The notes under the pieces: generated by a model | Told to the model about the DNA's origin: nothing | Seen by the model: only the letters and a program-made list of their open reading frames with translations | Databases searched by the model: none | NCBI RefSeq assembly: GCF_013141865.1 | Contig: NZ_RCST01000001.1 | Location: 2,232,001 to 2,296,000 of the forward strand | DNA: 64,000 nt | Origin: Methylomonas sp. ZR1 | GTDB lineage: Bacteria > Pseudomonadota > Gammaproteobacteria > Methylococcales > Methylomonadaceae | Direction of reading: 5' to 3' | Translations under genes and position numbers: made by a program | Shown here: positions 52,183 through 61,123 of the stretch, in pieces | How positions within the stretch are numbered: position 1 is the first letter of the stretch | How the letters are laid out: every line of letters starts with the position of its first letter

Positions 52183-53811
52183 TTAAGCCTTGACCGCTTG
52201 AGACTGCCGCAATTTTGCATACTCCATTTGTAATATCCCCAGCTTATGTGGATCAACGCCAATTTGCTTGGCTTTAATAAATAAAGCTCTGATGCGCTGA
52301 TTTTTTTCTTCGCAAAACTCATTAACCTTCAAATCATGAATCATGATCTTCAACATATTCACGATGATGGTTTTATTATCCGGCATAGTCAGAATGGCCT
52401 GTTCGAACAAATCCAATGCTTCGGAAAACTTACCCTGTTTATAAAGCGCCACCCCTTTGTTGTTAGTCGCAATCAAAGCCTGCTTGGTTTTTTGAATCAG
52501 AATTTCCGAGTGATTATCCATGCCAATGCCGCTTTGCATGCGGCGCAAATCGTTCAAAAATTGTTCGTCGTCGATATGTGCATGAATCAGATCGTAAAGT
52601 ATTTCTTCGGCTTTATCGTGTTCATCGCTGAGGAAGCAGGTTTTCACTACTTCCAACTGCAAGTCCCTGGGCGCTTTATTACCCAAGCGGCTGCATATAT
52701 CCACCGCTTTTAGCAACGCTTTCTGCGACAACTCGTCGTTACCCAGCGTTTTATACACATCCGCCTCCACAGTCGAGGCGCGTAATTCCGCCTCGGGATG
52801 ATTGGCATATTCTTTGCGCATTTCCTCCAGCGTTTTTAATGCCTCGTCCGCGGCATTGGTTTTGGCATAAAGCTTGGCCAATCCGGCAAAATCACTGCAG
52901 GAACGATGCACGGAATGCTTGCCCAGCTTCACCACCGACTTATAGGCCTTCTCGGCGGTTTCCAGATTGCCGTTCCGGTCCGCCGCTTCGGCCAGTTTTT
53001 TTTGCCTGAGTATCGATTGCGGCGACAATTGCAAAGCCTGCTGCAACACACTTTCGACGTCGCTGTACTGATCCAATGCTTCGTAGGCCTTGCCCAGCCA
53101 GTCGTAACACTCCATCAACATCGGATTGTCAGCCACCAGACTCTGAAAACCGGCAATCGCTTGTTCGATGTTATTGTTTTGAAAATCGATCACGCCCAAA
53201 CCCAATCGGGCCCAGGGCAGTTCTCTATGCTCCAGAACTTCATGATATATCTGCCTGGCCTTGTCGAAATCGCCGGCGGAAATCGCCAGCTCGGCACGCA
53301 TTTTCAGCAAATGCAAATGCATTTTCTTGTCCCCGGACAGCAATAGTGCATCGCATAACTGAATGGCTTTAGACAAATCGCCAGCGGCCAAGGCCTTGTC
53401 GACACTGGCCATAAATTCCTTGCGGGCAAAATTCCGTGTCAGCCGACTCATTAGTTGCTGCGCGTTAAAGGGCTTGGTCAGATATTCATCGGGCTTGCTG
53501 TCCATAACCCCCAACACCGCACTGGTAGTCTGCTCGGCGCTGATCAATACAAACACGCAGCGATAATCGATTAAATTCCGGTGTCTGGCTTCCTCCAGCA
53601 CCTGCTGCCCGTTCTTACCCACACCCAGGTTGTAATCGCACAACACAATATCGAAACTGCTTTTGCTCATGGCATTGATCGCGGCTATGCCATTATCCGC
53701 TTCGACAACAGTGACGGCTTGCAAGCTATAAAGCATGTCGCGCATCGCTTTCCGAAACACGGGATTGTCCTCGACAATCAGGATACTTTTGCCGGCTAAA
53801 CTAAAACTCAT
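52183..53811 (-). CDS. Response regulator with TPR repeats
   Basis: A 542-aa protein with an N-terminal receiver domain (about 8-125). The acidic pair is in LIVEDNPVFR, the phospho-acceptor Asp59 in IVLCDYNLG, and Lys113 in DEYLTKPFNA. The rest is helical with tetratricopeptide-like repeats (for example LPWARLGLGVIDFQNNNIEQA, AYEALDQYSDVESVLQQAL, and KGVALYKQGKFSEALDLFEQA), ending in a basic tail. No DNA-binding or enzymatic output domain is seen, so it likely acts through protein binding. It is divergent from htpG. Confidence 0.87.
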   Translation of the reverse strand: MSFSLAGKSILIVEDNPVFRKAMRDMLYSLQAVTVVEADNGIAAINAMSKSSFDIVLCDYNLGVGKNGQQVLEEARHRNLIDYRCVFVLISAEQTTSAVLGVMDSKPDEYLTKPFNAQQLMSRLTRNFARKEFMASVDKALAAGDLSKAIQLCDALLLSGDKKMHLHLLKMRAELAISAGDFDKARQIYHEVLEHRELPWARLGLGVIDFQNNNIEQAIAGFQSLVADNPMLMECYDWLGKAYEALDQYSDVESVLQQALQLSPQSILRQKKLAEAADRNGNLETAEKAYKSVVKLGKHSVHRSCSDFAGLAKLYAKTNAADEALKTLEEMRKEYANHPEAELRASTVEADVYKTLGNDELSQKALLKAVDICSRLGNKAPRDLQLEVVKTCFLSDEHDKAEEILYDLIHAHIDDEQFLNDLRRMQSGIGMDNHSEILIQKTKQALIATNNKGVALYKQGKFSEALDLFEQAILTMPDNKTIIVNMLKIMIHDLKVNEFCEEKNQRIRALFIKAKQIGVDPHKLGILQMEYAKLRQSQAVKA

Positions 53812-53872
53812 GGCAGAAAGGCTAATAAAACGCTCAAGAAATCGGCTCCATAAAATCCACGTAGCGGGCGGA

Positions 53873-53898
53873 CTTGAAAAATAAAATTATCATCCCCA
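53873..53898 (+). promoter_or_regulatory. Sigma-32 (heat-shock) promoter of htpG
   Basis: CTTGAAA (53873-53879), a 14-nt spacer, and CCCCA (53894-53898) match the sigma-32 consensus (CTTGAAA, 11-16 nt, CCCCAT) closely. It lies about 30-40 nt ahead of the htpG start and points toward it, as expected for a heat-shock chaperone gene. Confidence 0.82.
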
Positions 53899-53937
53899 AC
53901 TCGCCCGAGTCCACTTTACAACCAAATGAGTATAGAC

Positions 53938-55875
53938 ATGACTGTTGAAGCAAACAAACAAACCCTTGGTTTTCAAACCGAAGTAAAACATTTGCTGCAC
54001 TTGATGATTCACTCCTTGTATAGCAACAAGGAAATCTTTTTGCGCGAGCTGATCTCCAACGGTTCCGACGCCGCCGACAAATTGCGCTTCGAAGCCTTGG
54101 CCAATGACAGCCTGTACGAAGGCGATAGCGAACTGAAAATCCGCGTCGATTTCGACGAAGCCAAAAAGACCATCACCATCACCGATAACGGCATCGGTAT
54201 GACCCGCGAAGAAGTGCAGGACCACATCGGCACCATCGCCAAATCCGGCACCAAAGCCTTCTTCGAAAGGCTAACCGGCGATCAGGCCAAGGATAGCGAA
54301 CTGATTGGCCAATTCGGCGTGGGCTTTTATTCATCGTTCATCGTCGCCGACAAAGTCACCTTGACCACCCGCAAAGCCGGCGCGCCAGCCAGCGACGGCG
54401 TGCGCTGGGAATCCGACGGTCTGGGCGAATACAGCATCGAATCGGTCGACAAAGCCGGCCGAGGCACCGAAATCGTCTTGCATTTAAAAGAAGGCGAAGA
54501 CGAATTTTTAAGCGCCTGGAAACTGCGTTCGATCATCAAAAAATACTCCGACCACATCTCCCTGCCGATCATCATGAGCAAGGAAATCCCGGCAGAGAAA
54601 GACGAGGAAGGTAACGAAACCGCGCCAGCCCGCGTCGAAGACGAAACCGTCAACAGCGCCTCGGCCCTGTGGACCAAGTCCAAAGATGACATCACCGAAG
54701 AACAGTACAACGAGTTTTACAAACACGTCGGCCATGACTTCCAAGACCCATTGGCGCACGTCCACAGCAAAGTCGAAGGCACCAACGAATACACCTTGTT
54801 GCTTTACGTACCGGGCCGCGCGCCATTTGATTTGTGGGATCGCGACGCCAAACACGGCGTCAAGCTGTACATCAAAAAAGTGTTTATCACCGACGACGCC
54901 GAGCAATTGATGCCGCGCTATCTGCGCTTCATTCGCGGCGTGATCGACACCGACAGCCTGCCGCTGAACGTCTCACGGGAAATTCTGCAACAAAGCAAAC
55001 AAATCAACACCATCAAAGGCGGTGCGGTTAAAAAGGTCTTGGGATTGTTGGAAGACCTGGCCGAAAACGACGCGGAGAAATACCAAAAATTCTGGGAGCA
55101 ATTCGGTAACGTCATCAAAGAAGGCCCGATTGAAGACCACAAAAACAAGGACCGCGTTGCCGGCCTGTTGCGCTTCTCATCGACCCACACCGACGACAAA
55201 ACCCAGAACGTGTCGCTGGCCGACTACGTCAGCCGGATGAAGGAAGGCCAGGAAAAAATCTACTTCATCACCGCCGACAGCTTCGCCGCCGCCAAAAGCA
55301 GCCCGCATTTGGAAGTGTTCCGCAAGAAAGGCATCGAAGTATTACTGCTGACCGACCGCATCGACGAATGGCTGGTGTCCAGCCTGACCGAATTCGACGG
55401 CAAGCACATGCAATCGATCGCCAAAGGCGAGCTGGACCTGGACAAATTCGATACTGAAGAAGAGAAAAAACACCAGGAAGAGGTCAGCAAGGACTTCGAA
55501 TCGGTAGTCAAACAACTCAAAGACGTACTCAGCGACAAAGTCAGCGAAGTCAAAATCAGCCACCGTCTGACCGACTCACCGGCTTGCTTGGTGACCGGCG
55601 CCTACGACATGAGTTTGCACATGGAGCGGATCATGAAGGAAGCCGGCCAGGCCGGCGGCATGTTCGGCATGGGCGGCAACAGCAAGCCGATCTTCGAAAT
55701 CAACCCGGACCACGCCATCGTCCAGGCCCTGAAAAACGAGCAGGACGACGCCCGTTTTGCCGACATCAGCCATATTTTGTTCGATCAAGCGATACTCAGC
55801 GAAGGCGGCCAGTTGGACGACCCGGCGGCGTTTGTGCATAAGTTGAATGGGTTGTTACAGGGGTTGTTGAAATAA
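53938..55875 (+). CDS. htpG: Chaperone HtpG (Hsp90)
   Basis: Bacterial Hsp90, an ATP-dependent dimeric chaperone. I prefer ATG 53938 ([17 protein letters not shown]), which has a weak TGAG 7 nt upstream and the usual distance to GFQTEVK; ATG 53926 would add four residues. The ATP-binding domain has LFLREL-like [41 protein letters not shown] and [15 protein letters not shown]. The middle domain has [12 protein letters not shown] and [11 protein letters not shown]. The C-terminal domain ends with [10 protein letters not shown]. It is flanked by a sigma-32 promoter and an intrinsic terminator, so it is a single-gene transcript. Confidence 0.96.
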   Translation: MTVEANKQTLGFQTEVKHLLHLMIHSLYSNKEIFLRELISNGSDAADKLRFEALANDSLYEGDSELKIRVDFDEAKKTITITDNGIGMTREEVQDHIGTIAKSGTKAFFERLTGDQAKDSELIGQFGVGFYSSFIVADKVTLTTRKAGAPASDGVRWESDGLGEYSIESVDKAGRGTEIVLHLKEGEDEFLSAWKLRSIIKKYSDHISLPIIMSKEIPAEKDEEGNETAPARVEDETVNSASALWTKSKDDITEEQYNEFYKHVGHDFQDPLAHVHSKVEGTNEYTLLLYVPGRAPFDLWDRDAKHGVKLYIKKVFITDDAEQLMPRYLRFIRGVIDTDSLPLNVSREILQQSKQINTIKGGAVKKVLGLLEDLAENDAEKYQKFWEQFGNVIKEGPIEDHKNKDRVAGLLRFSSTHTDDKTQNVSLADYVSRMKEGQEKIYFITADSFAAAKSSPHLEVFRKKGIEVLLLTDRIDEWLVSSLTEFDGKHMQSIAKGELDLDKFDTEEEKKHQEEVSKDFESVVKQLKDVLSDKVSEVKISHRLTDSPACLVTGAYDMSLHMERIMKEAGQAGGMFGMGGNSKPIFEINPDHAIVQALKNEQDDARFADISHILFDQAILSEGGQLDDPAAFVHKLNGLLQGLLK

Positions 55876-55890
55876 ATTGATTCGATTTGG

Positions 55891-55916
55891 AAAAGGCCGG
55901 GAAACCGGCCTTTTTT
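55891..55916 (+). terminator. Intrinsic terminator of htpG
   Basis: AAAAGGCCGG (55891-55900), loop GAAA, CCGGCC and six T (55905-55916) form a strong GC stem with GNRA loop and a T tract, 16 nt after the htpG stop. Confidence 0.93.
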
Positions 55917-56027
55917 GTTGGTATTGAGCTATAGTCTGATGGCAAAAACGGTTCAATGCTATTCCAATAGTTTAATTATAGAATTTAGAAAAAGAACTTC
56001 TCGCCACTTCTCTTGCCGAGCATGAGC

Positions 56028-56651
56028 ATGGATTCTGCTGATAAAAAGCTAAGAACAAATTACATCTTAATTGACTATGAAAATGTTCAGCCATCATCAT
56101 TCTCAATAACGTCCGATTATCCTTTTAAAATTCTACTCTTCGTGGGAGCTAATCAGAACAAAATACCTATTGAACTGGCTGCATCTATGCAAGCATTTGG
56201 TAATAACGCCCAATATATCAAAGTCGACGGCATTGGTAAAAATGCATTGGATTTTCATATTGCCTTTTATCTAGGAAGGCTATTTGAGCTAGACACCAAC
56301 GGTTATTTCCACATTATTTCAAAAGACACTGGGTTCGATACGCTAATTAAGCATATTCGCGACAAAAAGGGACTCATTCAGAGGTATACTCAAATAAACG
56401 ATATTTCAATAATAAAAAGCTTGACAATAAAAACCTTGGCCGAGAGAGTTTCTGCTACAACTGATTTTTTAATTAATAGAGGCAATGCAAAACCACGAAA
56501 AATCGAAACCTTAAAAAATGCTATCAACGCATTTTTTGGTAGAACATTACCAAATGACGCTATTGACAGCATTATTAATGAGTTAATAAAGCAAAAAATT
56601 GTCGTAAATGACAATGGTAAAGTGCATTACAAACTTGCAGACAACTCATAG
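56028..56651 (+). CDS. NYN (PIN-like) domain protein
   Basis: A 207-aa protein with an N-terminal NYN domain, a PIN-like fold of predicted endoribonucleases. I start at ATG 56028, with GAG 7 nt upstream; ATG 56022 is possible. The acidic positions are seen as NYILIDYENVQ (Asp), NALDFHIAFYLG (Asp) and IISKDTGFDTLI (Asp), which would bind metal. The C-terminal part (LKNAINAFFGRTLPNDAIDSIINELIKQKIVVNDNG) looks like a small winged-helix or LOTUS-like module. It is AT-rich compared with htpG and nadK and stands alone between the htpG terminator and a repeat region, which suggests transfer. Target RNA is unknown. Confidence 0.8.
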   Translation: MDSADKKLRTNYILIDYENVQPSSFSITSDYPFKILLFVGANQNKIPIELAASMQAFGNNAQYIKVDGIGKNALDFHIAFYLGRLFELDTNGYFHIISKDTGFDTLIKHIRDKKGLIQRYTQINDISIIKSLTIKTLAERVSATTDFLINRGNAKPRKIETLKNAINAFFGRTLPNDAIDSIINELIKQKIVVNDNGKVHYKLADNS

Positions 56652-57076
56652 CCCCGTAGGGTACGCACCGCGTACCTTTTGGCTTTTACCATCGGAAACG
56701 GCCCTCATTTGGTACGCAATGCGTACCCTACATCGAATTGCCGATTGGTTTAAACCCGTCCACAATTCGTAACACGAATATTTGCAAACGGGATTTGCGA
56801 TAGCGAATTATCGGCGTTGTTATGTGCCGGACGGTTCTTACTTTTTACCGTGGCGGCGGAACAGCCCTGTAGGGTACGCACCGCGTACCTTCTGGCTATT
56901 ACCATCGGGAACGGCCCTCATTTGGTGCGCATTGCGTACCCTACATTGAATTGCCGATTGGTTTAAACCGGTCCACAATTCACAATACAAAAATCTGCAA
57001 ACGGGGTTTGCGATGGCGAATTATCGGCGTTGTTATGTACCGGGCGGTTCTTACTTTTTTACCGTGGTGACGGAAC
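56651..57076. repeat. 213-bp tandem duplication with REP-like hairpins
   Basis: Two direct copies, 56651-56863 and 56864-57076, aligned along their whole length with scattered differences. Each copy holds two small palindromes of the form GGTACGC-3 nt-GCGTACC (56660-56676, 56711-56727, 56873-56889 and, with one change, 56924-56940), arranged like a REP pair. Each is followed by a shared stretch leading into the first codons of a RAYT transposase gene. In copy 1 the start codon has become ATA and one T is lost from a T-run, so it is dead. The left copy begins at the NYN stop codon. Confidence 0.82.
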
Positions 57077-57162
57077 GGCGGGCGCCGATTTTGGCTAACG
57101 ATGCGGCTCGGGATTTACTGCGCTCGGCGATTCGCGCTTGCCAACAACAATGGCCATTTTTC
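57013..57162 (+). pseudogene. Truncated REP-associated tyrosine transposase (RAYT)
   Basis: The open frame from ATG 57013 starts MANYRRCYVPGGSYFFTVV and continues with LLRSAIRACQQQWPF, the N-terminal part of RAYT/Y1-type transposases, which act on REP elements. After about 50 codons the similarity stops where a hairpin element begins near 57162; the HxH and catalytic Tyr parts are missing. The frame then runs to a stop at 57240 through unrelated repeat sequence. A second, more decayed copy of the same N-terminus lies in the first half of the tandem duplication. Confidence 0.72.
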
Positions 57163-57264
57163 CTCGTTCCCACGCGCCGCGTGGTAATGCAGGGCTTGGC
57201 CGCGCTGCGGCACAAATGCACCGCAGCGCGGTACATCTGAGTTCCCACGTGAAACGTGGGAACT
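57162..57264. repeat. GTTCCCACG hairpin element
   Basis: An approximately 100-bp element opening with CGTTCCCACG and closing with a perfect 10-bp hairpin, GTTCCCACGT-GAA-ACGTGGGAAC (57241-57263). In the middle CGCGCTGCGG (57201-57210) and CCGCAGCGCG (57221-57230) form another perfect 10-bp inverted repeat. It begins where the RAYT reading frame loses similarity, so it appears to have replaced or interrupted that gene. It looks like a mobile intergenic hairpin repeat; copy number in the genome is unknown. Confidence 0.65.
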
Positions 57265-57295
57265 AGAGCAATTTAGCCTACTTAACGATAAATTC

Positions 57296-57533
57296 CGGAG
57301 TGGAGTCTCTCCCGTATGCCGCGCCGAGCACCGGAGCTTTCGGCGGGATCAGCCCGAAGGGGTGCGGCAGGGATGCCGCACGTTGACGAAGGGGCAGGAA
57401 GCCCCTTTCGTCACCCCCAGGCGAAAGCTTCGGCGCGCAGGATCAAAGCGGCATCCGGGTGGCCTTTTCTTTGGACACTTTCTTTTGGCCAAACAAAAGA
57501 AAGTGTCGCGGTTGTCGGTCCGCGAACCGACTT
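57296..57533. repeat. Multi-hairpin intergenic repeat upstream of nadK
   Basis: About 240 bp packed with inverted repeats: GTGCGGCA-GGGA-TGCCGCAC (57362-57381), a GACGAAGGGGC/GCCCCTTTCGTC stem (57385-57412), outer arms around 57321-57352 and 57420-57438, and a perfect 14-bp stem with loop GCCAAA (57474-57507). On the + strand a frame through it reads HPGGLFFGHFLLAKQKKV, a string I recall from many spurious ORFs in proteobacterial genomes, consistent with a multi-copy element rather than a gene. The nadK reading frame is open through it by chance. Confidence 0.65.
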
Positions 57534-57598
57534 CAAAACCAGCCGTCACGACAGCGACACAACCAACATCAAAGCTACCGAATAAAAACACAATCCCC

Positions 57599-57604
57599 TA
57601 TAAT
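57599..57604 (+). promoter_or_regulatory. Likely -10 box of nadK-recN
   Basis: TATAAT, a perfect -10 hexamer, 31 nt before the nadK ATG. The matching -35 at 17-nt spacing (TACCGA) is weak. It lies just outside the hairpin repeat. Confidence 0.5.
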
Positions 57605-57634
57605 CGAACTTACTCAAAATTAACCACCCCAACC

Positions 57635-58516
57635 ATGCCAAGCCCCTTTCAGCGTATCGGTATCATCGGCAAATGCGGCGATCCCGGTATTGCCGTGACG
57701 CTGAACGAACTTTTCCGTTACCTAAAAACCCGTGGTCACGACATTGTCGTAGACAGCCAAAGTGCGGAGTTGATAACCGGCGCAGATATCAACGGCGTGC
57801 ATATCGAGCGCCTGCCGGAATTGTGCGACTTGATTATCGCCGTGGGCGGCGACGGCACCTTTCTGGCCGCAGCCCGCGCCGCCGCTGATTTTGAAACGCC
57901 ACTGCTGGGCGTTAATCTGGGTAGGCTGGGTTTTTTAGTGGATATTTCGCCGGAGCAGTTGTCCACCCGCCTGGATAAGATTTTGGCCGGGGAATTCAAG
58001 ACCGAGCAGCGCCAGTTACTCAGCACCCATATCATCCGCGACCATGAAATCATCCACCAGCAAACGGCCGTCAATGAGGTGGTAGTGCATCGCTGGGTAA
58101 CGCCGAGCATGATAGAAATCGTCACCAGCATTGATGGAGTGTATCTGAACACCCAGCGCTCGGACGGACTGATCGTCGCTACGCCGACCGGCTCTACCGC
58201 TTACTCGCTATCGGCCGGCGGCCCGATTCTGCATCCGGCTTTGAACGCGCTGGTATTGGTGCCATTGAACCCACATACCTTGTCTAATCGGCCCATCGTC
58301 ATCGACGACAACGTGGTCATTGAAATCCGTTTCAGCCAGACCAAACAGATCAATGCCCTAGTCACTTGCGACCACATGGAGATTCCGGACGTGCGGATCA
58401 ACGACAAAATCGTCATCAAAAAAGCCGCCAAACCGATTAAAATTTTGCATCCCGCGGATCACGATTTTTTCCATACCCTAAGAAGCAAACTCAACTGGAG
58501 CGGCTACCCCGCCTAA
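57635..58516 (+). CDS. nadK: NAD kinase
   Basis: Phosphorylates NAD to NADP. I start at ATG 57635 (MPSPFQRIGIIGKCGDPG); the open frame extends 91 codons further upstream but only through repeat DNA. The 293-aa product has the normal size. The diphosphate-binding motif GGDGTFL lies at 71-77, then GVNLGRLGFLVDI, VNEVVVHRW (NE motif) and DGLIVATPTGSTAYSLSAGGPI. recN follows after 4 nt, the same nadK-recN pairing seen in many gammaproteobacteria. Confidence 0.95.
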   Translation: MPSPFQRIGIIGKCGDPGIAVTLNELFRYLKTRGHDIVVDSQSAELITGADINGVHIERLPELCDLIIAVGGDGTFLAAARAAADFETPLLGVNLGRLGFLVDISPEQLSTRLDKILAGEFKTEQRQLLSTHIIRDHEIIHQQTAVNEVVVHRWVTPSMIEIVTSIDGVYLNTQRSDGLIVATPTGSTAYSLSAGGPILHPALNALVLVPLNPHTLSNRPIVIDDNVVIEIRFSQTKQINALVTCDHMEIPDVRINDKIVIKKAAKPIKILHPADHDFFHTLRSKLNWSGYPA

Positions 58517-58520
58517 GGCT

Positions 58521-60203
58521 ATGCTGTTAAACCTGAATATTATCGACCTAGCCGTCGTCGACGCGCTGGACTTGGACTTGGACCCCGGCATGTCGGTATT
58601 GACCGGCGAAACCGGCGCCGGCAAATCGATTCTACTGACTGCTTTAGGATTAGCTTTGGGCGACCGCGCCGATTCCGGCTACGTGCGGCCGGGCAGCAAG
58701 CGCGCCGAAGTCAATATCGAATTTGATCTATCCAAAGCACCTTTGGTCAAACAATGGCTGATCGATAACGAACTGGACGACGACGGCCAGTGCATGATCC
58801 GCCGCACCATCAGCGACGACGGCCGTTCCAAGGCTTATATCAACAACCGCCCGGTCAATCTGCAAACCCTGCAAGGCTTGAGTCGGCAATTGGTGGAAAT
58901 CCACGGCCAACACGCGCATTTGACCTTGCTGGACAGCGAAGAACAACGCCGGCTACTGGATGGCTTCGCCGGCAATCAAGCCTTGCTGGACGATCTGAAT
59001 ACCTGTTACCAAAACTGGAAGCAAGCGCATAAGCAATTACAGCAATTGTTAAAAGCCGGCAGTGATCAGGCGGAACGCGAGGAATTGCTGCGTTATCAAC
59101 TAGAAGAATTGCAGCAATTGGATTTGGAAAACTTCGATTACCAAGCGCTGGCCGACGAACATCATAAGCTGGCCAACCTTGGCAAAATCCTCGGCGTCGG
59201 CCAACAGCAACTGGATATTTTGTACGACAACGATCAACAATCGGTGGCCGACATGCTGGGCCATGTGATTCATGCCATCAACGAACTGGCGCAATATGCC
59301 GGCGAGTTGAACGGTGTTGCCGAGTTATTGAGCGACGCGGAAATCCAGATCGGCGAAGCCACCCAGCAATTGCGCCGCTTCCTGGAAAATCAGGAAGCCG
59401 ATCCGCAACAACTGACTTGGCTGGAAAACCAGATCGGCGTGATTCAATCGCTGAGCCGCAAGCATAAAATCCAGCCGGAAGAATTGCCGGAATTGGCCGC
59501 GCGCTTTGCCACAGAACTGGATAACCTCAGCCACAGCAGCGAACGTATCGAAAGCCTGAATGCCGATTGCGAGCGGCTATTAAGCCAGTACCGCAAATTG
59601 GCCGGCGAATTGTCCGCCAGTCGCCGCCAAGCGGGCGCGGAGTTGCAGCAACGCATTTCCTACGCCATCAAGGAATTGGGCATGCCGCACGGCGAGTTCC
59701 TCGTCAATCTCCGCACGCCGGAAGACGCAGAACCGCAACGCAACGGTGTGGACAGCATCGAGTTTTTAGTGAGCACCAACCCCGGTTTGCCGGCCAAGCC
59801 GCTAGCCAAAGTAGCATCCGGCGGCGAGTTATCGCGGATTAGCTTGGCAATCCAAGTCACTACCAGCACCGACAAAACCACACCGACCATGATTTTCGAC
59901 GAGGTCGATTCCGGCATCGGCGGAGGCATCGCTGAGATCGTCGGCCAAAAGCTCCGGCGTTTGAGCAAGAACCGGCAGGTCTTATGCGTCACCCACTTGC
60001 CGCAAGTTGCCTCGCAAGCGCATCAGCATTTATTCGTCGCGAAGAATCAAAAAGCGGCGGTAACATCGTCCACGGTTCGCCGCCTCAGCGAAGACGAACG
60101 AGTCAACGAAGTGGCCCGCATGCTGGGCGGCGTAACGATTACCGAAAACACCTTGGCGCATGCGCGGGAGATGTTGGTATCGGGCGGCTTGGCTTCCGAT
60201 TAA
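58521..60203 (+). CDS. recN: DNA repair protein RecN
   Basis: SMC-like ATPase acting in recombinational repair of double-strand breaks. The 560-aa protein has Walker A GETGAGKS (29-36), a long coiled-coil middle (about 150-370, rich in Gln, Glu, Leu), the ABC-type signature VASGGELSRISLAIQ, and Walker B TPTMIFDEVDSGIGGGIAE, then VTHLPQVAS. AAGG lies just ahead of the ATG. It ends 7 nt before the convergent EamA gene, leaving no room for separate terminators. No LexA box was recognised upstream; it depends on the nadK promoter or read-through. Confidence 0.95.
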   Translation: MLLNLNIIDLAVVDALDLDLDPGMSVLTGETGAGKSILLTALGLALGDRADSGYVRPGSKRAEVNIEFDLSKAPLVKQWLIDNELDDDGQCMIRRTISDDGRSKAYINNRPVNLQTLQGLSRQLVEIHGQHAHLTLLDSEEQRRLLDGFAGNQALLDDLNTCYQNWKQAHKQLQQLLKAGSDQAEREELLRYQLEELQQLDLENFDYQALADEHHKLANLGKILGVGQQQLDILYDNDQQSVADMLGHVIHAINELAQYAGELNGVAELLSDAEIQIGEATQQLRRFLENQEADPQQLTWLENQIGVIQSLSRKHKIQPEELPELAARFATELDNLSHSSERIESLNADCERLLSQYRKLAGELSASRRQAGAELQQRISYAIKELGMPHGEFLVNLRTPEDAEPQRNGVDSIEFLVSTNPGLPAKPLAKVASGGELSRISLAIQVTTSTDKTTPTMIFDEVDSGIGGGIAEIVGQKLRRLSKNRQVLCVTHLPQVASQAHQHLFVAKNQKAAVTSSTVRRLSEDERVNEVARMLGGVTITENTLAHAREMLVSGGLASD

Positions 60204-60210
60204 CGGCCCC

Positions 60211-61122
60211 TCACTTCCACGACAAACTCAATACTCCCACCATCACCAACGCCGCCCCGCCTATCTGCGCGGGCGTCAATTCTTCGCCCAACACATAACT
60301 GGCCATAAACAAGGTTGCCACCGGCCCCAGCGAGCCGATCAACGAAGTGTGACTGGAACCTATCATCTTGATCGCTGCCGACAGCATGAACACCGGCAGC
60401 ACCGTCGAGAAAATCGCCATCAGCAAGCTCAATTGATATACCCGCATCGGCAGCAGCAAAGCCTGCGGCGGATGGGTGAGTAAAAATTGCAGCAGCGTCG
60501 CCGCGCAAGCCACCAGCATCGCGTAAGCGGTAAAACGGGAAGCACCGATGCGGACCACCGTTTCGCCGGTGCCGATCAGATAAGCCGAGTAAGTCAAGGT
60601 GCTGGCAAACACGAAGCCGGCTCCCAGCAACAGATGTTCAGACTGAATATTGATTTCGTCGAAAAACACCACGCCGATGCCGGCGTAACTGAGCACTAGC
60701 GCCACGACTTCCTTGCGGCCGAACGGTTTGCCCAACAGCAACGCCGACAGCACGACGACCAGGGTCGGATACAGAAACAGAATCAAGCGCTCCAGGCCGG
60801 CGGAGATGTATTGCAAGCCGACAAAATCAAACAAACTGGACAGGTAGTAACCCAGAAAGCCCAATATCAAGAGAGCCAGATAATCTCGCCGGTTTAATGG
60901 CCTCAGATCCTTCTGGCCGGCATGCCGCCACGCAACGATTAAAAAAAACGGCGCGGAAAACAGCATGCGTAAGGCCAATAGCGTCACTGCATCCACCGGC
61001 TGGTAATACGCCAGTTTGACCAAAATGGCTTTGCCGGAAAAACCGATAGCCGCCAGGGTGGCCAGGGCAAAGCCGAATAAACGGTTGCGGTTGAATGCTG
61101 CGGTGGATTTAGTCGTCGCCAT
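60211..61122 (-). CDS. EamA/DMT-family transporter
   Basis: Inner-membrane permease of 303 aa with ten predicted helices in two EamA halves (first half around GFALATLAAIGFSGKAILVKLAYY, second starting LLLGAGFVFASTLTYSAYLIGTG), ending PAQIGGAALVMVGVLSLSW. Members export amino acids, metabolites or drugs; the substrate cannot be inferred. The start at 61122 has a strong AGGAGG 4 nt ahead. That site can be drawn into a small hairpin, and a promoter and short ORF lie further upstream, so expression may be controlled in the leader. Confidence 0.87.
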   Translation of the reverse strand: MATTKSTAAFNRNRLFGFALATLAAIGFSGKAILVKLAYYQPVDAVTLLALRMLFSAPFFLIVAWRHAGQKDLRPLNRRDYLALLILGFLGYYLSSLFDFVGLQYISAGLERLILFLYPTLVVVLSALLLGKPFGRKEVVALVLSYAGIGVVFFDEINIQSEHLLLGAGFVFASTLTYSAYLIGTGETVVRIGASRFTAYAMLVACAATLLQFLLTHPPQALLLPMRVYQLSLLMAIFSTVLPVFMLSAAIKMIGSSHTSLIGSLGPVATLFMASYVLGEELTPAQIGGAALVMVGVLSLSWK

Positions 61123-61123
61123 T

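Noticed and set aside
56651..57533. CRISPR array or phage att site in the repeat region
   Set aside because: Only two long tandem copies, no regularly spaced short repeats, no cas genes or integrase; the content is REP/RAYT remnants and hairpin elements.
57362..57634. In-frame 91-codon N-terminal extension of nadK
   Set aside because: It runs through an inverted-repeat element, has no family similarity and no ribosome binding site, and NadK has normal length from 57635.
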